From Dermacentor variabilis (taxonomy: Eukaryota; Arthropoda; Arachnida; Ixodida; Ixodidae): DNA of 64,000 nt. Positions 44,401 to 54,374 of this stretch are shown here, in pieces (the stretch's first letter is position 1; every line of letters starts with the position of its first letter). Both the position numbers and the translations under genes were made by a program. The DNA lies in contig NC_134572.1 in NCBI RefSeq assembly GCF_050947875.1, positions 124,905,105 to 124,969,104 on the forward strand, read 5' to 3'. The notes under the pieces are model-generated. The model had not been told where the DNA came from. It saw only the letters and a list, made by a program, of their open reading frames with translations, and ran no database searches.

Positions 44401-47085
44401 GTAACCATGTGTGATGCATGTGCTACATTTTTTTTTTGTGACGCATCGCGTATAGAGAGAGCACATATAGCTGCAATGACCTTTCATATTCTACTTATCT
44501 GCTGGCGTAAAGCGTTCGTTAGCGACATATTCATTAACGTGCGATCCTCTTACGAATTTTTCTTTTGCGAGAAAACTTGTGCAGCCCAAAAACCTTTCAT
44601 ACGTACTGTAGTGGCACAAAGCGCCGCAGGATACCGCCGCTATTCACACTACTTTCTCTTATAGCTCCGATTACCTGGTGATTTGTAACAGTAAAAAATT
44701 TAAGAGTGAGCTAAACAAAGAAAATATATCCAAGTAAAATAGAAGGGTGGTTCCGTATCACGCAGTCACATTGTATATGTAGAAACACGGTGAAAAGGTA
44801 GACGAAAACCCGGGGCACTACGCCGGGCACTATGCCGGGACAAGAAAATAAACGAAGACGTTTCGGCTCCCACACGGCAGCCCTATTCACAGGTAAAATG
44901 TTTCATCACGATCAGACGGGCTTCCATCAAACAATGAACTTCATGTAGAAACACGATACAGGCGGCAGCAGTAATAGCTATGACATATAAGCATGAAGTT
45001 TTGTCAGCTTACCTGTTAAGGTCAGACAGGATGAAATTCAGTGCCTGTGGAAAATAGCTTAAAACGGCTCGTGTGGACGCTCACGAGAAAAACGGAGTAT
45101 TTTTTATTATACTGTTTCTCGAATCCCCTTCCTAACGTCTAGCATTCTTCAGACTTCGTAACAAGGCACCACCCAAGAGAAACTTCGATAACGACACAAT
45201 AACGGCAACAAAATTTTCGCGAAGGACGCCGCGCGCATTAGCGTACGCAGCACAGTACGGTGGCTACGAGCGAATGTCATGGCACCGACGAAACTAACAA
45301 CAACAAAAATCAAGAAAACAAAAGGTCGGCTGCGCGCTGACTTTTGCGCTTTTGTTTTTGTCGAGACGGCGCGAACGCCACCACGTGACTCTGCTCCACC
45401 AATAGGGACGCACAGACCTCATCGCCTGCTTTACTGGAGGGCTCTGGCGGAAAGACAAAAGAATGTCACTGCTTTTAGCTTTATTCAGGTGGCTTGGTGG
45501 CGCCAGTACCAGGTTGAGAAGCGGAGTTCAGCCAACGTTTATAGTTTCGCGCGGTGATGTTGCGATAGCAGTATCTTCTATCTTAAGATATGTGATGCAT
45601 TCTTTGATGTATCGAAAATAGAGATACTGATGCAAGTTTTGTCAGACGTGTCATGATACAGATACAAGATACCCGAAGAGTAAGGTAGTATCTCAGATAC
45701 ATGTCTCTTCGATGCTGCCCAGCACTGAGTCAAATACGCGCTTACTGTCGGTCTGGAATGCAACACGACCGTTTTGGTCTCGAAGGTGAAACGCGGACAC
45801 GGATTACATATTTTATTATTTCTTTTTTTTTGTTTATTGATATACAGCATGCTCCAGGCCCAATCAGAGTCCGAGCAGGAGAGGCAAACTAACGTGAATA
45901 TTAAAAAGAACACACACACAAAAAAACGGCACAATTGTCAGCCAATACGATGAAATACCTAGCAAGTTACCTCGAGAGTGGACAGCGACGCGTAACCGTC
46001 TGCTGAACGTCACTTATACTGTAGACATAACATATTTTGTTGTTTATTAAGCGCGACAGTGTGGGAAGTTTCGCTATTGCCTGCTATCCCAACAATTGTA
46101 GCTAAATACATGTGCAAGCACGCACGCACTACGGTTGCCAACTTTGAAGTGCATGAAGTCGGGACAGGGCAAAGGACAGGGTGGGCGGAGAAAGGGAGGG
46201 GCGGCTGATGACGACGGACTTTTTTAGTGCCAGGAGCCGCCAATCTGTACGTGAAACAAATTTGAGCATCTTTTTTTTTTGGGGGGGGGGGGGGTAAAGT
46301 GTTAAATGGTCCATGGAGCGAAAGAGCCGGCGGCGTCTGTAGCAGCGAAACTTGCCATTGGCTGCGACGCCAAGTTCTGACCGCCGTGACGCTGCTGTCG
46401 CGGTATTGCGTGAGGGGAGAGAGCATCGTCGCGACACCACGTCACCCTCTCTCTTGCTCTCGGAAACCTGCGTTATCTAAGTGTCCCTTGCTCGCGCAAG
46501 TTCCCGCCTGCGTTGTAATTGCGCCTCGGTAAGGCCAAATCAATATTCGCCTACCGTCCCGATGCGGTCGCTTGCCCGCGAGGAGTTCGTAACTCGAAGG
46601 ACCGCTTAGCGGCATAAAAATGTACAATAATGCCTTCGCATTTGCAACTCCTAAGTGCTTAGGTGTCCTCGCATATTGTTTTTTTTCTTTTAGTCCCAAC
46701 GTGTCACAATTTACAACAAGCTCCCTGATTCACACGGCCACCAATATTGACAGCGGTACTGTGAACGGTTAGGGCCTACAAGAGAACTACAATCGCTACA
46801 AAAACGAAACCTCCTTTATTTTTATGACAGTGCCGTACAACACGAAAAGAATGCGGAAACGAGCTGTGAGGCACTACAAAAAGTGAATCTGCGCTATTTG
46901 TTGTTAGCCAGTAGAAAAAGAGAGGTCGCAGCTTCGCCCGAGAGGCGAAGCATCGATTGCGATAGGAAAATAGTAGACAGCTATACGAAGTAATGATACC
47001 ACTTTTATCGGCCGTATAAATTTTCAAACATAAGCAGAACTAAATTAACAAGCATGGTGTTAACAAGCATGGTAACAAGCAATCT
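44401..47085. other. intronic, mostly unassigned
   Basis: At 44790-44960 there is a stretch ('GACGTTTCGGCTCCCACACGG', preceded by tandem GGGCACTACGCC / GGGCACTATGCC) that I have the impression is a dispersed tick repeat, possibly linked to Penelope-like elements; this is weak. A TATCTTAAGATA palindrome lies at about 45580. A T10G14 run is at 46271-46294. An 8-bp-stem hairpin is at 46931-46951. Confidence 0.35.
46931..46951. repeat. short hairpin GCTTCGCC/GGCGAAGC
   Basis: Perfect 8-bp stem with loop CGAGA. Similar hairpins are common at the ends of tick non-autonomous elements, but no full element is delimited here. Confidence 0.5.
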
Positions 47086-47088
47086 AAG

Positions 47089-47232
47089 TGCACGCGAAAA
47101 CACCCGTGCACTTAGATTTAGGTGCACGTTAAGGAACCCCAGGTGGTCCATATTCCCGGAGTCCCGCACTACGGCGTGCTTCATAATGAGATCGTGGTTT
47201 TCGCGCGCAAAACCCCATAATTTTTTTTTCGA
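47089..47232 (+). repeat. tRNA-derived SINE, 5' truncated
   Basis: It has the body of the SINE without the tRNA head: 'GCGAAAACACCCGTGCACTT', 'AGGTGCACGTTAAGGAACCC', 'CACTACGGCGTGCTTCATAA', ending in a poly-T run (47221-47229). It is the cleanest copy of the body in the window. Confidence 0.75.
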
Positions 47233-47550
47233 GTTGTCCGCGCGTATAGTTGTTACAACATCGGTAAATGGGCGTTTATAGTCCGACGCTATCGGCGCCC
47301 GGGCGAGCGTCGCATGACGCCGGGCGCGTCGGAGTGCGTTGGCCGCGTCCGGTTACGTCGGCTTCGCCAGTGCGTCGAACCATCGCTCGAACCACAGACG
47401 CTTAAGGGAGCCATTCATTCGCAAGGGCTTCCAGTTCCAAGCAAATCGTGCGTCTTCGCCTCCGCAGGTTTGGCAGCGAAGGCGAACTTGGGATTTGTAT
47501 AGTCGTCCATTTGTGTTCTCTTTAATTGGCTCCGTGTTTTTATTTTCAGG

Positions 47551-47693
47551 GGCGGCTTGCGTGAACATTTAATAACGAAAATAATAACGAAGAGCGCGTT
47601 TCTAAATGTTCCATAGAAAATGCCTAGTTCGCATAAGAACGCGTTTTCAAATTCGTTATTATTTTCGTTATTAAATGTTCACGCAAGCCGCCC
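47551..47693. repeat. foldback element, about 41-bp arms
   Basis: Arms at 47551-47592 and 47652-47693 are near-perfect reverse complements (each begins with GGCGGCTTGCGTGAACATTT when read outward to inward). A spacer of about 60 bases separates them and itself contains 'ACGCG' remnants of longer arms. Total about 143 bp, non-coding. Confidence 0.9.
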
Positions 47694-48796
47694 TAGGTCT
47701 GTATGTGCTCTGTGTTGACGACGAACACTAACATTGCGGCGTGTTCACACGGGCTGTCAACGCCAGCCTTAGATGCACCGGCTGCCTCGACCAGTTCTTG
47801 TCGGGCCAAGCTGCGTCAAATAGACTGAAAATTCGGGTAGTCGCGAAGACATTAAGATCGGCACATCGCAAAAAAAAAAACGAGAAAGTGGACGGGGTAA
47901 CGGAAACCTATCGACGCATAAGCAATCAACGACCAAACGCTAAAAAAAAAGTAATGCAGTAAAGGCGTTCGTCCCCTTCTTTTTCCGGGATTCTTCTACT
48001 GCTTCGTCAATCTACGTGCATTTGAGTTAGATACACAAGTAGGTGAACGTGCGCAGCACAATAACATAAACTGCGGAGTGGCCAGCTGCTAGTTTGTCGC
48101 GGTGAGATTTGTTCGCGGGGTGCTCTTGAATCGTAATTTTCCGCTCGTTTCCTGCTTTATATTCTACCTGATGCCATGGATATGACCTGCCTCATACAAG
48201 CGGCGAGCTTTCTCGGGGACAGACGCCCGAAAAATGCGTTTTCCAGTTTGTCAGGCCTTGGCAACCGTAGTGCGAAATCAATGGTAGCGCCGTGCACGCG
48301 TTTGACCCGTCGTGTGCATCGCGTGCCAGTGCTCTAGCGCGCGCTGCTGGCGCCTTACGACGGCCATCCGGTGCCTATATAAACTGTGCGTCCTAACTCT
48401 ACTAACTATACGCGGGTGCATGTACATGGTAGCGCAACGCAGCGCCCGCCACCATAGAGTTTCCTACAGTAACTACTAGAGGGAACTCTGGCGCTGCAGT
48501 CGTTGTACCACCATGGGAATGATGGGAAGTACATGAATTTGTCTGATCTTCATGCTTGTGAATTCTTGTGGATTCTTGCGGCTTTGTGTATTACGACATA
48601 TAAATCTTATTGTCGTAAATTTCAGTACCAATCTATGCTCTTCGAAGTGCAGAAGATGCGGCGAGCACGCACAATTGCTGCTAATTGCAGCGATTGAGCT
48701 TGGCCAAGTGGCCAAATCGAAACGCGCCAAGCATCTCAAGGCACTGGCATGCCCGCGATAAATTCACAAGAGCGTTTCATTCGCTTGTCGATACAT
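47694..48796. other. intronic, unassigned
   Basis: No gene. The segment around 48440-48770 ('AGAGTTTCCTACAGTAACTA', 'GGGAACTCTGGCGCTGCAGT') looks to me like a high-copy tick repeat from memory, but there is no second copy in this window to prove it. Confidence 0.35.
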
Positions 48797-49090
48797 GCGT
48801 CCGTGGCTTAATGGTTTCAATATCAGGCTTTTGTGCTAGGGTTGCTGTGTTAGAATCCTGCCGTCGGACAATTCACTATCATTATCTTTCATTTGCGTTC
48901 CCGACGGCGAGAGTGCGTCACCATCAGAAGAGAAAGAGAGAAACTTAATTTATGCCATCTTAAAGGGAAAGGGGCTGCGAGATGAAGGCGAGGGAGGTTA
49001 TCTTACTTTCGCATTTTCTTCGACGAAGATCGCAACCAAACTTGGTGATGACCCTCTTTAGGCGTCTTCTCATGGGAATACAGAATAAAC
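48797..49090 (+). repeat. tRNA-headed dispersed repeat (second SINE-like family)
   Basis: 48797-48869 resembles a tRNA: GTGGCTTAATGG matches an A box and GTGTTAGAATCCTGCCG a B box and T-arm. The downstream body is unrelated to the other SINE. The tail to about 49090 contains 'CTTGGTGATGACCCTCTTTA'. This is most likely a SINE of another family. Confidence 0.5.
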
Positions 49091-49154
49091 AAAATTTGAA
49101 AATGCGTTCTTTCTGGGGAAAATAGCGATGTTAGCCCCGCATCCCCCCCCCTCC

Positions 49155-49690
49155 CCCTTGAGAGGAGCCTCAAGCTCGGAACCTACTCGGATATTTCTAT
49201 TCAAGTAGGTGTGAAATGCATGAATGCTCTGACTAGGCTACCGCTGAATTGATATGAATTAAATGTGTTGTATTTTAAAAAGATGTATAATTCTATCGAC
49301 TGTAAGAAAGGAAAACACGATTGATGCCCTCCGATTTTTTATATGAATTGCCAGAAATTTCCAAATCCATATCTCAGTACGCAGAACAGACGTCGCGGTT
49401 CTGCAAATCGCATATGTTAGAGAATCCGAAGCTCACAAATCAGATATATTGATAGCTCACGTGAAATTTTGCAGAGATGAGGATGGTCTTTCAAGTCTTA
49501 CAAATAAATGGTATGTTAGCGAGTAGCTTATGATACACCGATGTTGTCCGCTTTATGTGTGTCTCGGGAAGTCCTGTTCGTGGAATTCTGATATCGTTTA
49601 TTTTCTTTCCTAATTGCAGAGTTAGAGTTGTAAACTTGATACGTGAGTGTTTGAATCTTTTGTGATTTTCAAGAATTATTCTTGAATCAT
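49155..49690. mobile_element. decayed relative of the MITE at 42470-43158
   Basis: It shares the left-end motif (GAGGAGCCTCAAGCTCGG versus GAGGAAGCTTTAGCTCGG) and, in inverse internal order, 'CTGATATCGTTTATTTTC ... AGTTGTAAACTTGATACG', similar to 42934-42982 of the MITE. The right terminus is not recognisable. Confidence 0.45.
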
Positions 49691-49708
49691 CACGGTCACC
49701 ATCACGGC

Positions 49709-49863
49709 ACCATAGGGCATCAGGAGGGAGCGTTTCCTCGCCGGTTTCTACTCAAAAGGGGGACGCCGACAACGTTACGACGTCGGCCAACGTCGTCGGC
49801 ATCCCGTTTTTGAGGAGCATCCGGCGAGGAAATGCTCTCTCATGACGCAGACCGATGCCCTAA
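49709..49863. repeat. foldback repeat upstream of the second exon
   Basis: Arms of about 75 bp are centred near 49785. The blocks TAGGGCATC, CATTTCCTCGCCGG and CGACGTCG are mirrored on both sides (left arm 49709-49783, right arm 49786-49863), with indels. It ends about 110 bp before the exon acceptor. Confidence 0.85.
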
Positions 49864-49974
49864 ACGGTGACAGTGACTGGGCGGGACGGCTGGCGGCTGT
49901 GCGAATCAGGGTCTTAAAGTACCATTTTTCTCCCCCTCATTGTATAGTGACGACCGCGTGTGTTTTGTTCTCAG

Positions 49975-50130
49975 TCTTCCGTGCAGCGCGAGCGAGGCGC
50001 TGCTGGAGGCGCTGGTGGGCCGGCTGGAGCAGTACGCCAGCAGCCTCGAGTCCCTCGTCGAGGAGCGCACCGCCGACTACCTCGAACAAAAGCGGAAGGC
50101 CGAGGACCTTCTCTACCAGCTGCTGCCCAA
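49975..50130 (+). CDS. receptor guanylate cyclase exon: dimerisation/linker segment
   Basis: This 156-bp exon lies between acceptor TTTTGTTCTCAG (49974) and donor GTGAGT (50131). The first base completes the codon left open by the exon ending at 25619. Translation gives about 52 residues, including '[16 protein letters not shown]' and '[14 protein letters not shown]'. This is the highly conserved signalling-helix/coiled-coil of membrane guanylate cyclases that sits between the kinase-homology domain and the cyclase catalytic domain and drives dimerisation. A second in-phase acceptor (GTGCAG, exon from 49987) would drop four residues; the first has the better pyrimidine tract. The exon leaves two bases of an AA. 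codon, so the catalytic domain should start in the next exon. I did not find it in the remaining 13.9 kb. Confidence 0.95.
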
Positions 50131-50231
50131 GTGAGTTCGTTCAGCATGAGTCAATAGATCACGAGCAAATGAGCGTGCTATGGAACATAACGGACGTAAA
50201 TAAGCGCGTTTCTCAGTCGCCGACCTAGAGA

Positions 50232-50233
<2 letters not shown>

Positions 50234-50303
<70 letters not shown>
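50234..50303. repeat. (GA)n microsatellite at LINE tail
   Basis: About 70 bp of nearly pure GA. On the minus strand it is the CT tail directly after the LINE 3' region that ends at about 50310. It lies about 100 bp inside the intron after the exon. Confidence 0.95.
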
Positions 50304-50306
<3 letters not shown>

Positions 50307-50309
50307 CTA

Positions 50310-50775
50310 TAAGGGAAAGACAGGGAGGTTAACCAGGCTTAGCCCCGGTTGACTGCTCTACACTAGGGGAGGGGGAAAGGAATCTGTAACATTTGAAGGA
50401 GGGAAGTTCATAGCATGCGCGGACACACCCGCAATGAAGCGTTCGTCGTTTAGATGAGCACGAGCGGTGACATTGGCTGGCGCAACTCGAGAAGCCCGGC
50501 AACGCTTTTGTGGCTTTGCACATCGCAGACACACGAGGCCGTGGTCTTCTGTAAAAGGCCTGTCATCTATTTGCCCTAGCACTGCCCGAAAGTCAAGCCT
50601 TTCAACTGCATATGATGGCCAGCCTCACATGAAGTGCTTTAAGGCTTCCTTTACAAGCCTCGTGTGTTGCAATTGGCAGGGTCCGCCATTCCAATTAGGA
50701 ATGAATAGGCGTTCGCAAAGGAAACGTTACTCGCATGAGACATGGGAAGGTTTCGTCACGTCGAGTAAAACTGAG
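50310..50775 (-). pseudogene. LINE C-terminal fragment with 3' end
   Basis: Minus strand: 'HTRLVKEALKHFM' and 'AVLGQIDDRPFTEDHGLV' (about 50590) correspond to the C-terminal segment of the LINE at 19181-19858 ('ALAKLDNRPFTEEKALGHW'). Beyond the coding remnant the minus strand runs into a pyrimidine-rich 3' UTR and the CT tail. It is 5' truncated and without an intact frame. Confidence 0.65.
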
Positions 50776-53050
50776 TAAACGTTGCAATTTCATCCATAGG
50801 TCCATGGCGCGTTGTCGCCAGTTAATTTACGGTGTATGCCACTTGATTAGTGTTATTATATGGGCCAGACTACTAAAATAAAATCGGTGCTGGGCTTATG
50901 CTGCCGTGCTCTCTAAACACGTTCTATGTGCTACAATGCAACTTCTGGGTGATTTCTATACGCTTAATGTGAGCCCTTCTATATTCATCAGTTTATTTCG
51001 ATGGAAAAGGTGGGCATGCTTCTCACTATCGGGGGAAAATAACGGAGAGTGGAAGGGACCTGCATTATGCGTAGAGTGAGCTATAAGTATTTATTGTGCA
51101 TTGTTCGAAGGATCGTGATGGAGGGTGTATGTGCAAAAGCGCTTTTCTCCCCTTCTTGTATTTTAACACGAGGCTTCCCTCACCAGATCAAAAATAGAAA
51201 GAAGAGAAAGAAAGACGGAAAGAATGAAAGGAAAACCAAGTCTACAGTCTAACAAGTGCAGCATCGTGATTCTTACGAAAGACAGTGTGATACTGGCGCC
51301 TTCACGTCTCTGTGTTATGCATTCTTTTTTCTCACTGTCAGTTTATTAATTTTTTTCTGAGAGTCAATCAAGAAATAAAGGATGTGGGACGAAAAATCTG
51401 AAGTGGTAGCAGGACGGCCTGAAGGCTGCGTGGACCAACGATTATTTCTGTTTAATTTATGGATGCCTCCATACAGCTAATGTGTGAAAAATTCGGTGGA
51501 AGTTGGAGATTATAATGCATGTTGCTAAAGCCGTTGCATGCTGCCGAAAGCGGTGACGACATTGTATTATCGATTTCGAGGCAGGTCGCAAATGAATCCT
51601 GAGCGTATGGTGTGAGGTGACTGTCCTTATCAACAGGCGCAAGCCTGTTCGGAGGCTCTGAAACAAATTTGACTACGAGAAAAGGAAAAAAAAGTGAGAA
51701 AGAAAATATAATGCGAAGCGACGTACTGAGATAATATATGACGTCGAAGTGAAACGCTGAATGAGGCTTGTGACGTCCTCAGTCGTTAATTAATCACCGC
51801 ATCACGCAGTGCTTTGTTTGATGAGCCGGCAAGACAAAACGGCGCATCGCGTTTACCAGAAACCCCAGAGGATTTCGGCGGCGAAGACGTCCCAGAACGT
51901 GTCCGTAACGGTCGTCAGCCGCGGTGGCTTACCTTGCAGAGCGAAGGTAACTTTTATGCACGGGCGATGTTCTCGAGCGACCACTACTATCTCGCGTGAC
52001 TCGGCACCGGACGCGTCGAATCGAGGTCAGCCGTATGTACCAGCGCATCCGGTGCCGAGTCGCGTGGAACGGCGTCGACGCGTTCGTATTTCTGACACTG
52101 ACAGTACGATGGCTGGAATATCGGCATCTCCTGCTCGGCTAAACAGACGACGACACGCCAAGTTGCGAAGAGGTGGCAGCGGAAGCTTCGCATTTAAAGA
52201 AATCAGTGTTTGAAGTCAAGCCACCCAGTTTCACATTAGGAACGTTACTAGCCAATAGTGCGTTCTAAAAATATATCGAGTGCAGAGAGAGGGAGAGAGA
52301 TGACGTGTAAAGCACGGCGGAGGTTATAGGTGGAGGAGGAACGATGCGTCTCTTCGCGACACGACGTAAGAACAGTTCGCGACAAACCTAATTCAGGCAT
52401 GTTAGGAGGCGAGCGTCGCTCGTCCTTTAGGGCCCCGGAGATCGATGCGTCCTTTGATACAGAGCGAGGCTTCCGTGCAGCGCTGTAAATTAATGTGTCA
52501 TGTCGAGTATTATGCTGGTGCCCCCCCCCGCCCCCCCCCCCCTTGCAGTGAGCTGGTTTGCACGTTCAGGAGACTGATTTCGAGAAAGTTTCATTACGCC
52601 ATCGTTGCTACGAGTGGTGCCAGCACTACGGCGTACATTAATTAGCACAGCGGAATGAATCCTCGGTTTGATGCGCCCAGTTGTCGTATTCGCCGTTCCA
52701 ATTCTTTCGTTGTTTCTTTCGTCCATTAACTGGGACACATATGCTGTACCACGCCCTGACGGAACAAAGGGGGGGGGGGGGGGACGTGAAGAAGATTCTG
52801 CAATACGAGTAGGGCTAAGAAAAAACAAAACAAAAAAATGCACCAGACCTTCTGTACTGTTCAGCTAATTTCCGTTCAATTTCCAGCCAAGCTGTTTCTT
52901 ACGAGCAGTTTGAAAAAGAATGTCAGCTGCCTTTGAATAAACCACGCAGAATAACACTTTTCTCGCACTTAATTGACACGATGGTTGGCAGCATTGGCCG
53001 CATATACAGTGTCTTTTTCGGCAATATATATCTTTTATGAAAAAGTGTAA
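50776..53050. other. intergenic or intronic, unassigned
   Basis: No guanylate cyclase catalytic exon and no other gene is recognised. It contains a 23-bp-arm hairpin (51994-52066), a C-run with one G (52521-52542) and a G14-15 run (52769-52783). Confidence 0.45.
51994..52066. repeat. inverted repeat around GACTCGGCACCGGA
   Basis: Arms of about 23 bp (51994-52016 and the reverse complement at 52044-52066) share ACTCGGCACCGGA exactly and differ at two or three flanking positions. The spacer is about 27 bases. Confidence 0.85.
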
Positions 53051-53054
53051 TGAA

Positions 53055-53835
53055 TGCTGCGGACAGGTCAGTTTGGCAGACGAGTTCCTAGGTGAGGCGG
53101 ACGTACTTTGCCGCTAATAACGTGAACTTCAGAAGATTAATTAACAGAGATTAATTAAGTACTTATTAGTGCTTTGGAGCAGTTGTATCAATGGCAAATT
53201 TGAAGACAGTGACATTTACGTGCAAGCTCATTCTATAAAAATCTTGAAAAATTTCACCCAATTCAAGGTATCCATCATCAAATTTCAACGGTAAATCGAC
53301 GCAATATGGGGACCGAACTCGCCCTACCGAGCGACAGACGGCACCGCCCCGCAAATAATGTGTGCGGGCTAAAACATGGCTGAAGTATTAATGATAGTAT
53401 ACCGCGGCAAATTCTGACCCGACACACAGAGACACATGTTTGCCAGGCAAAGCGTGACGTAATCAGTAGCCGCCGCGACTGGCCGTGTCGTTGGATTTCC
53501 AAATTCAGCGTGCTTGTCTTCACGGTGTGTATCAGTCTGATGTGACAGCGAACTCGCCTTTTCTACGCTCCCGCGGCGCTCGGTTTTGATAATGCTTGGG
53601 TTTACCGTTGAAATTCGATGATAAATATCAGGAATTAGGCGCCACTTTCAAGATGTTTAGAAAACGAGGGCGCATTAAAATGTGACTGCCTTAAAGTTCG
53701 CCATTTCAACGGTGCCCTCTATGGCACTAATGAAAAACTTACTCAAGAAAGTTTTGTTAAGTCTTTGGATCCTCACCTTATTAGCGGCAAAATATGTCCG
53801 CCTCGCCTATAGGGACTACTTTGCAATAACGCCAT
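53055..53835. mobile_element. long foldback element, about 240-bp arms
   Basis: Left arm about 53055-53295 and right arm about 53601-53835 are diverged reverse complements. Paired blocks include GAGGCGGAC/GTCCGCCTC, TTTGCCGCTAATAA with its complement, and TTTCAACGGTAAA with TTTACCGTTGAAA at the inner edges. The roughly 300-bp centre is non-coding. There is no transposase, so it is a non-autonomous foldback element of unknown class. Confidence 0.8.
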
Positions 53836-54119
53836 GTTGGCAGCGCTTGTAGGCTTTGTATAAAAAAATCTGTATTAAAATATAATGAACGAGAAGAAAG
53901 AGCGTTAACCAAGAGACCCGATTTTTATTAATAATCTCATACGAAGCCAACAAACAATGACACCAAGAACAACGCAGGGGCAATTACTTGTACTTATTAA
54001 TTGAAAAAGAAATTACAAATTAATGTAATTGAAAGTGGACGAAAAAACAACTTGCCGCAGTTGGGGAACAATCCCACGTCGTGGATCATTCTGGATGCTT
54101 GCGTGGAAGGGAAGACGGC

Positions 54120-54190
54120 GCCGCGGTAGCTCATTTGGTAGAGCATCGCACGCGTAATGCGAAGGTTGTGGGATCGTACCCACCTGCGGC
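54120..54190 (+). repeat. tRNA-like sequence inside the foldback (not a functional tRNA)
   Basis: A cloverleaf can be drawn: acceptor GCCGCGG/CTGCGGC (one G-U pair), D-stem GCTC/GAGC, anticodon stem TCGCA/TGCGA with loop CGCGTAA, T-stem GTGGG/CCCAC. Position 33 is G instead of U and the T-loop is one base short, so it should be a tRNA-derived repeat head. Read literally the anticodon would be CGT (Thr). Confidence 0.75.
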
Positions 54191-54302
54191 AAGTTATTTT
54201 TCCATTCACTTTCAATTCCAGTAATGTATAATTTCTTTATTTCAATTAGTAAGTACAAGTAATTTCCCCTGTGTTGTCCTTGGTGCCCTTGTCTGTTGGA
54301 TT

Positions 54303-54303
54303 C

Positions 54304-54374
<71 letters not shown>
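54303..54374. repeat. (TAA)n tail of the RTE LINE
   Basis: About 24 AAT/TAA units. On the minus strand it follows the 3' end of the RTE ORF, as short-microsatellite tails do in RTE elements. The shorter copy at 34.0 kb ends in (TCA)n instead. Confidence 0.9.

Larger units (their letters stand above)
25620..49974 (+). other. 24.4 kb intron of the guanylate cyclase gene
   Basis: The intron is bounded by donor GTGAGG (25620) and acceptor TTTTGTTCTCAG (49974). Phase matches on both sides. The intron holds a minisatellite, BEL/Pao, gypsy, hAT-like, mariner, MITE, LINE, SINE and foldback copies. The elements lie on both strands. No additional guanylate cyclase exon was recognised inside it, and the reading frame does not need one. 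Confidence 0.8.

Noticed and set aside
54120..54190. Functional tRNA-Thr gene
   Set aside because: The anticodon loop has G instead of U at position 33, the T-loop is short, and the sequence is part of a repeat present again at 56665-56735.
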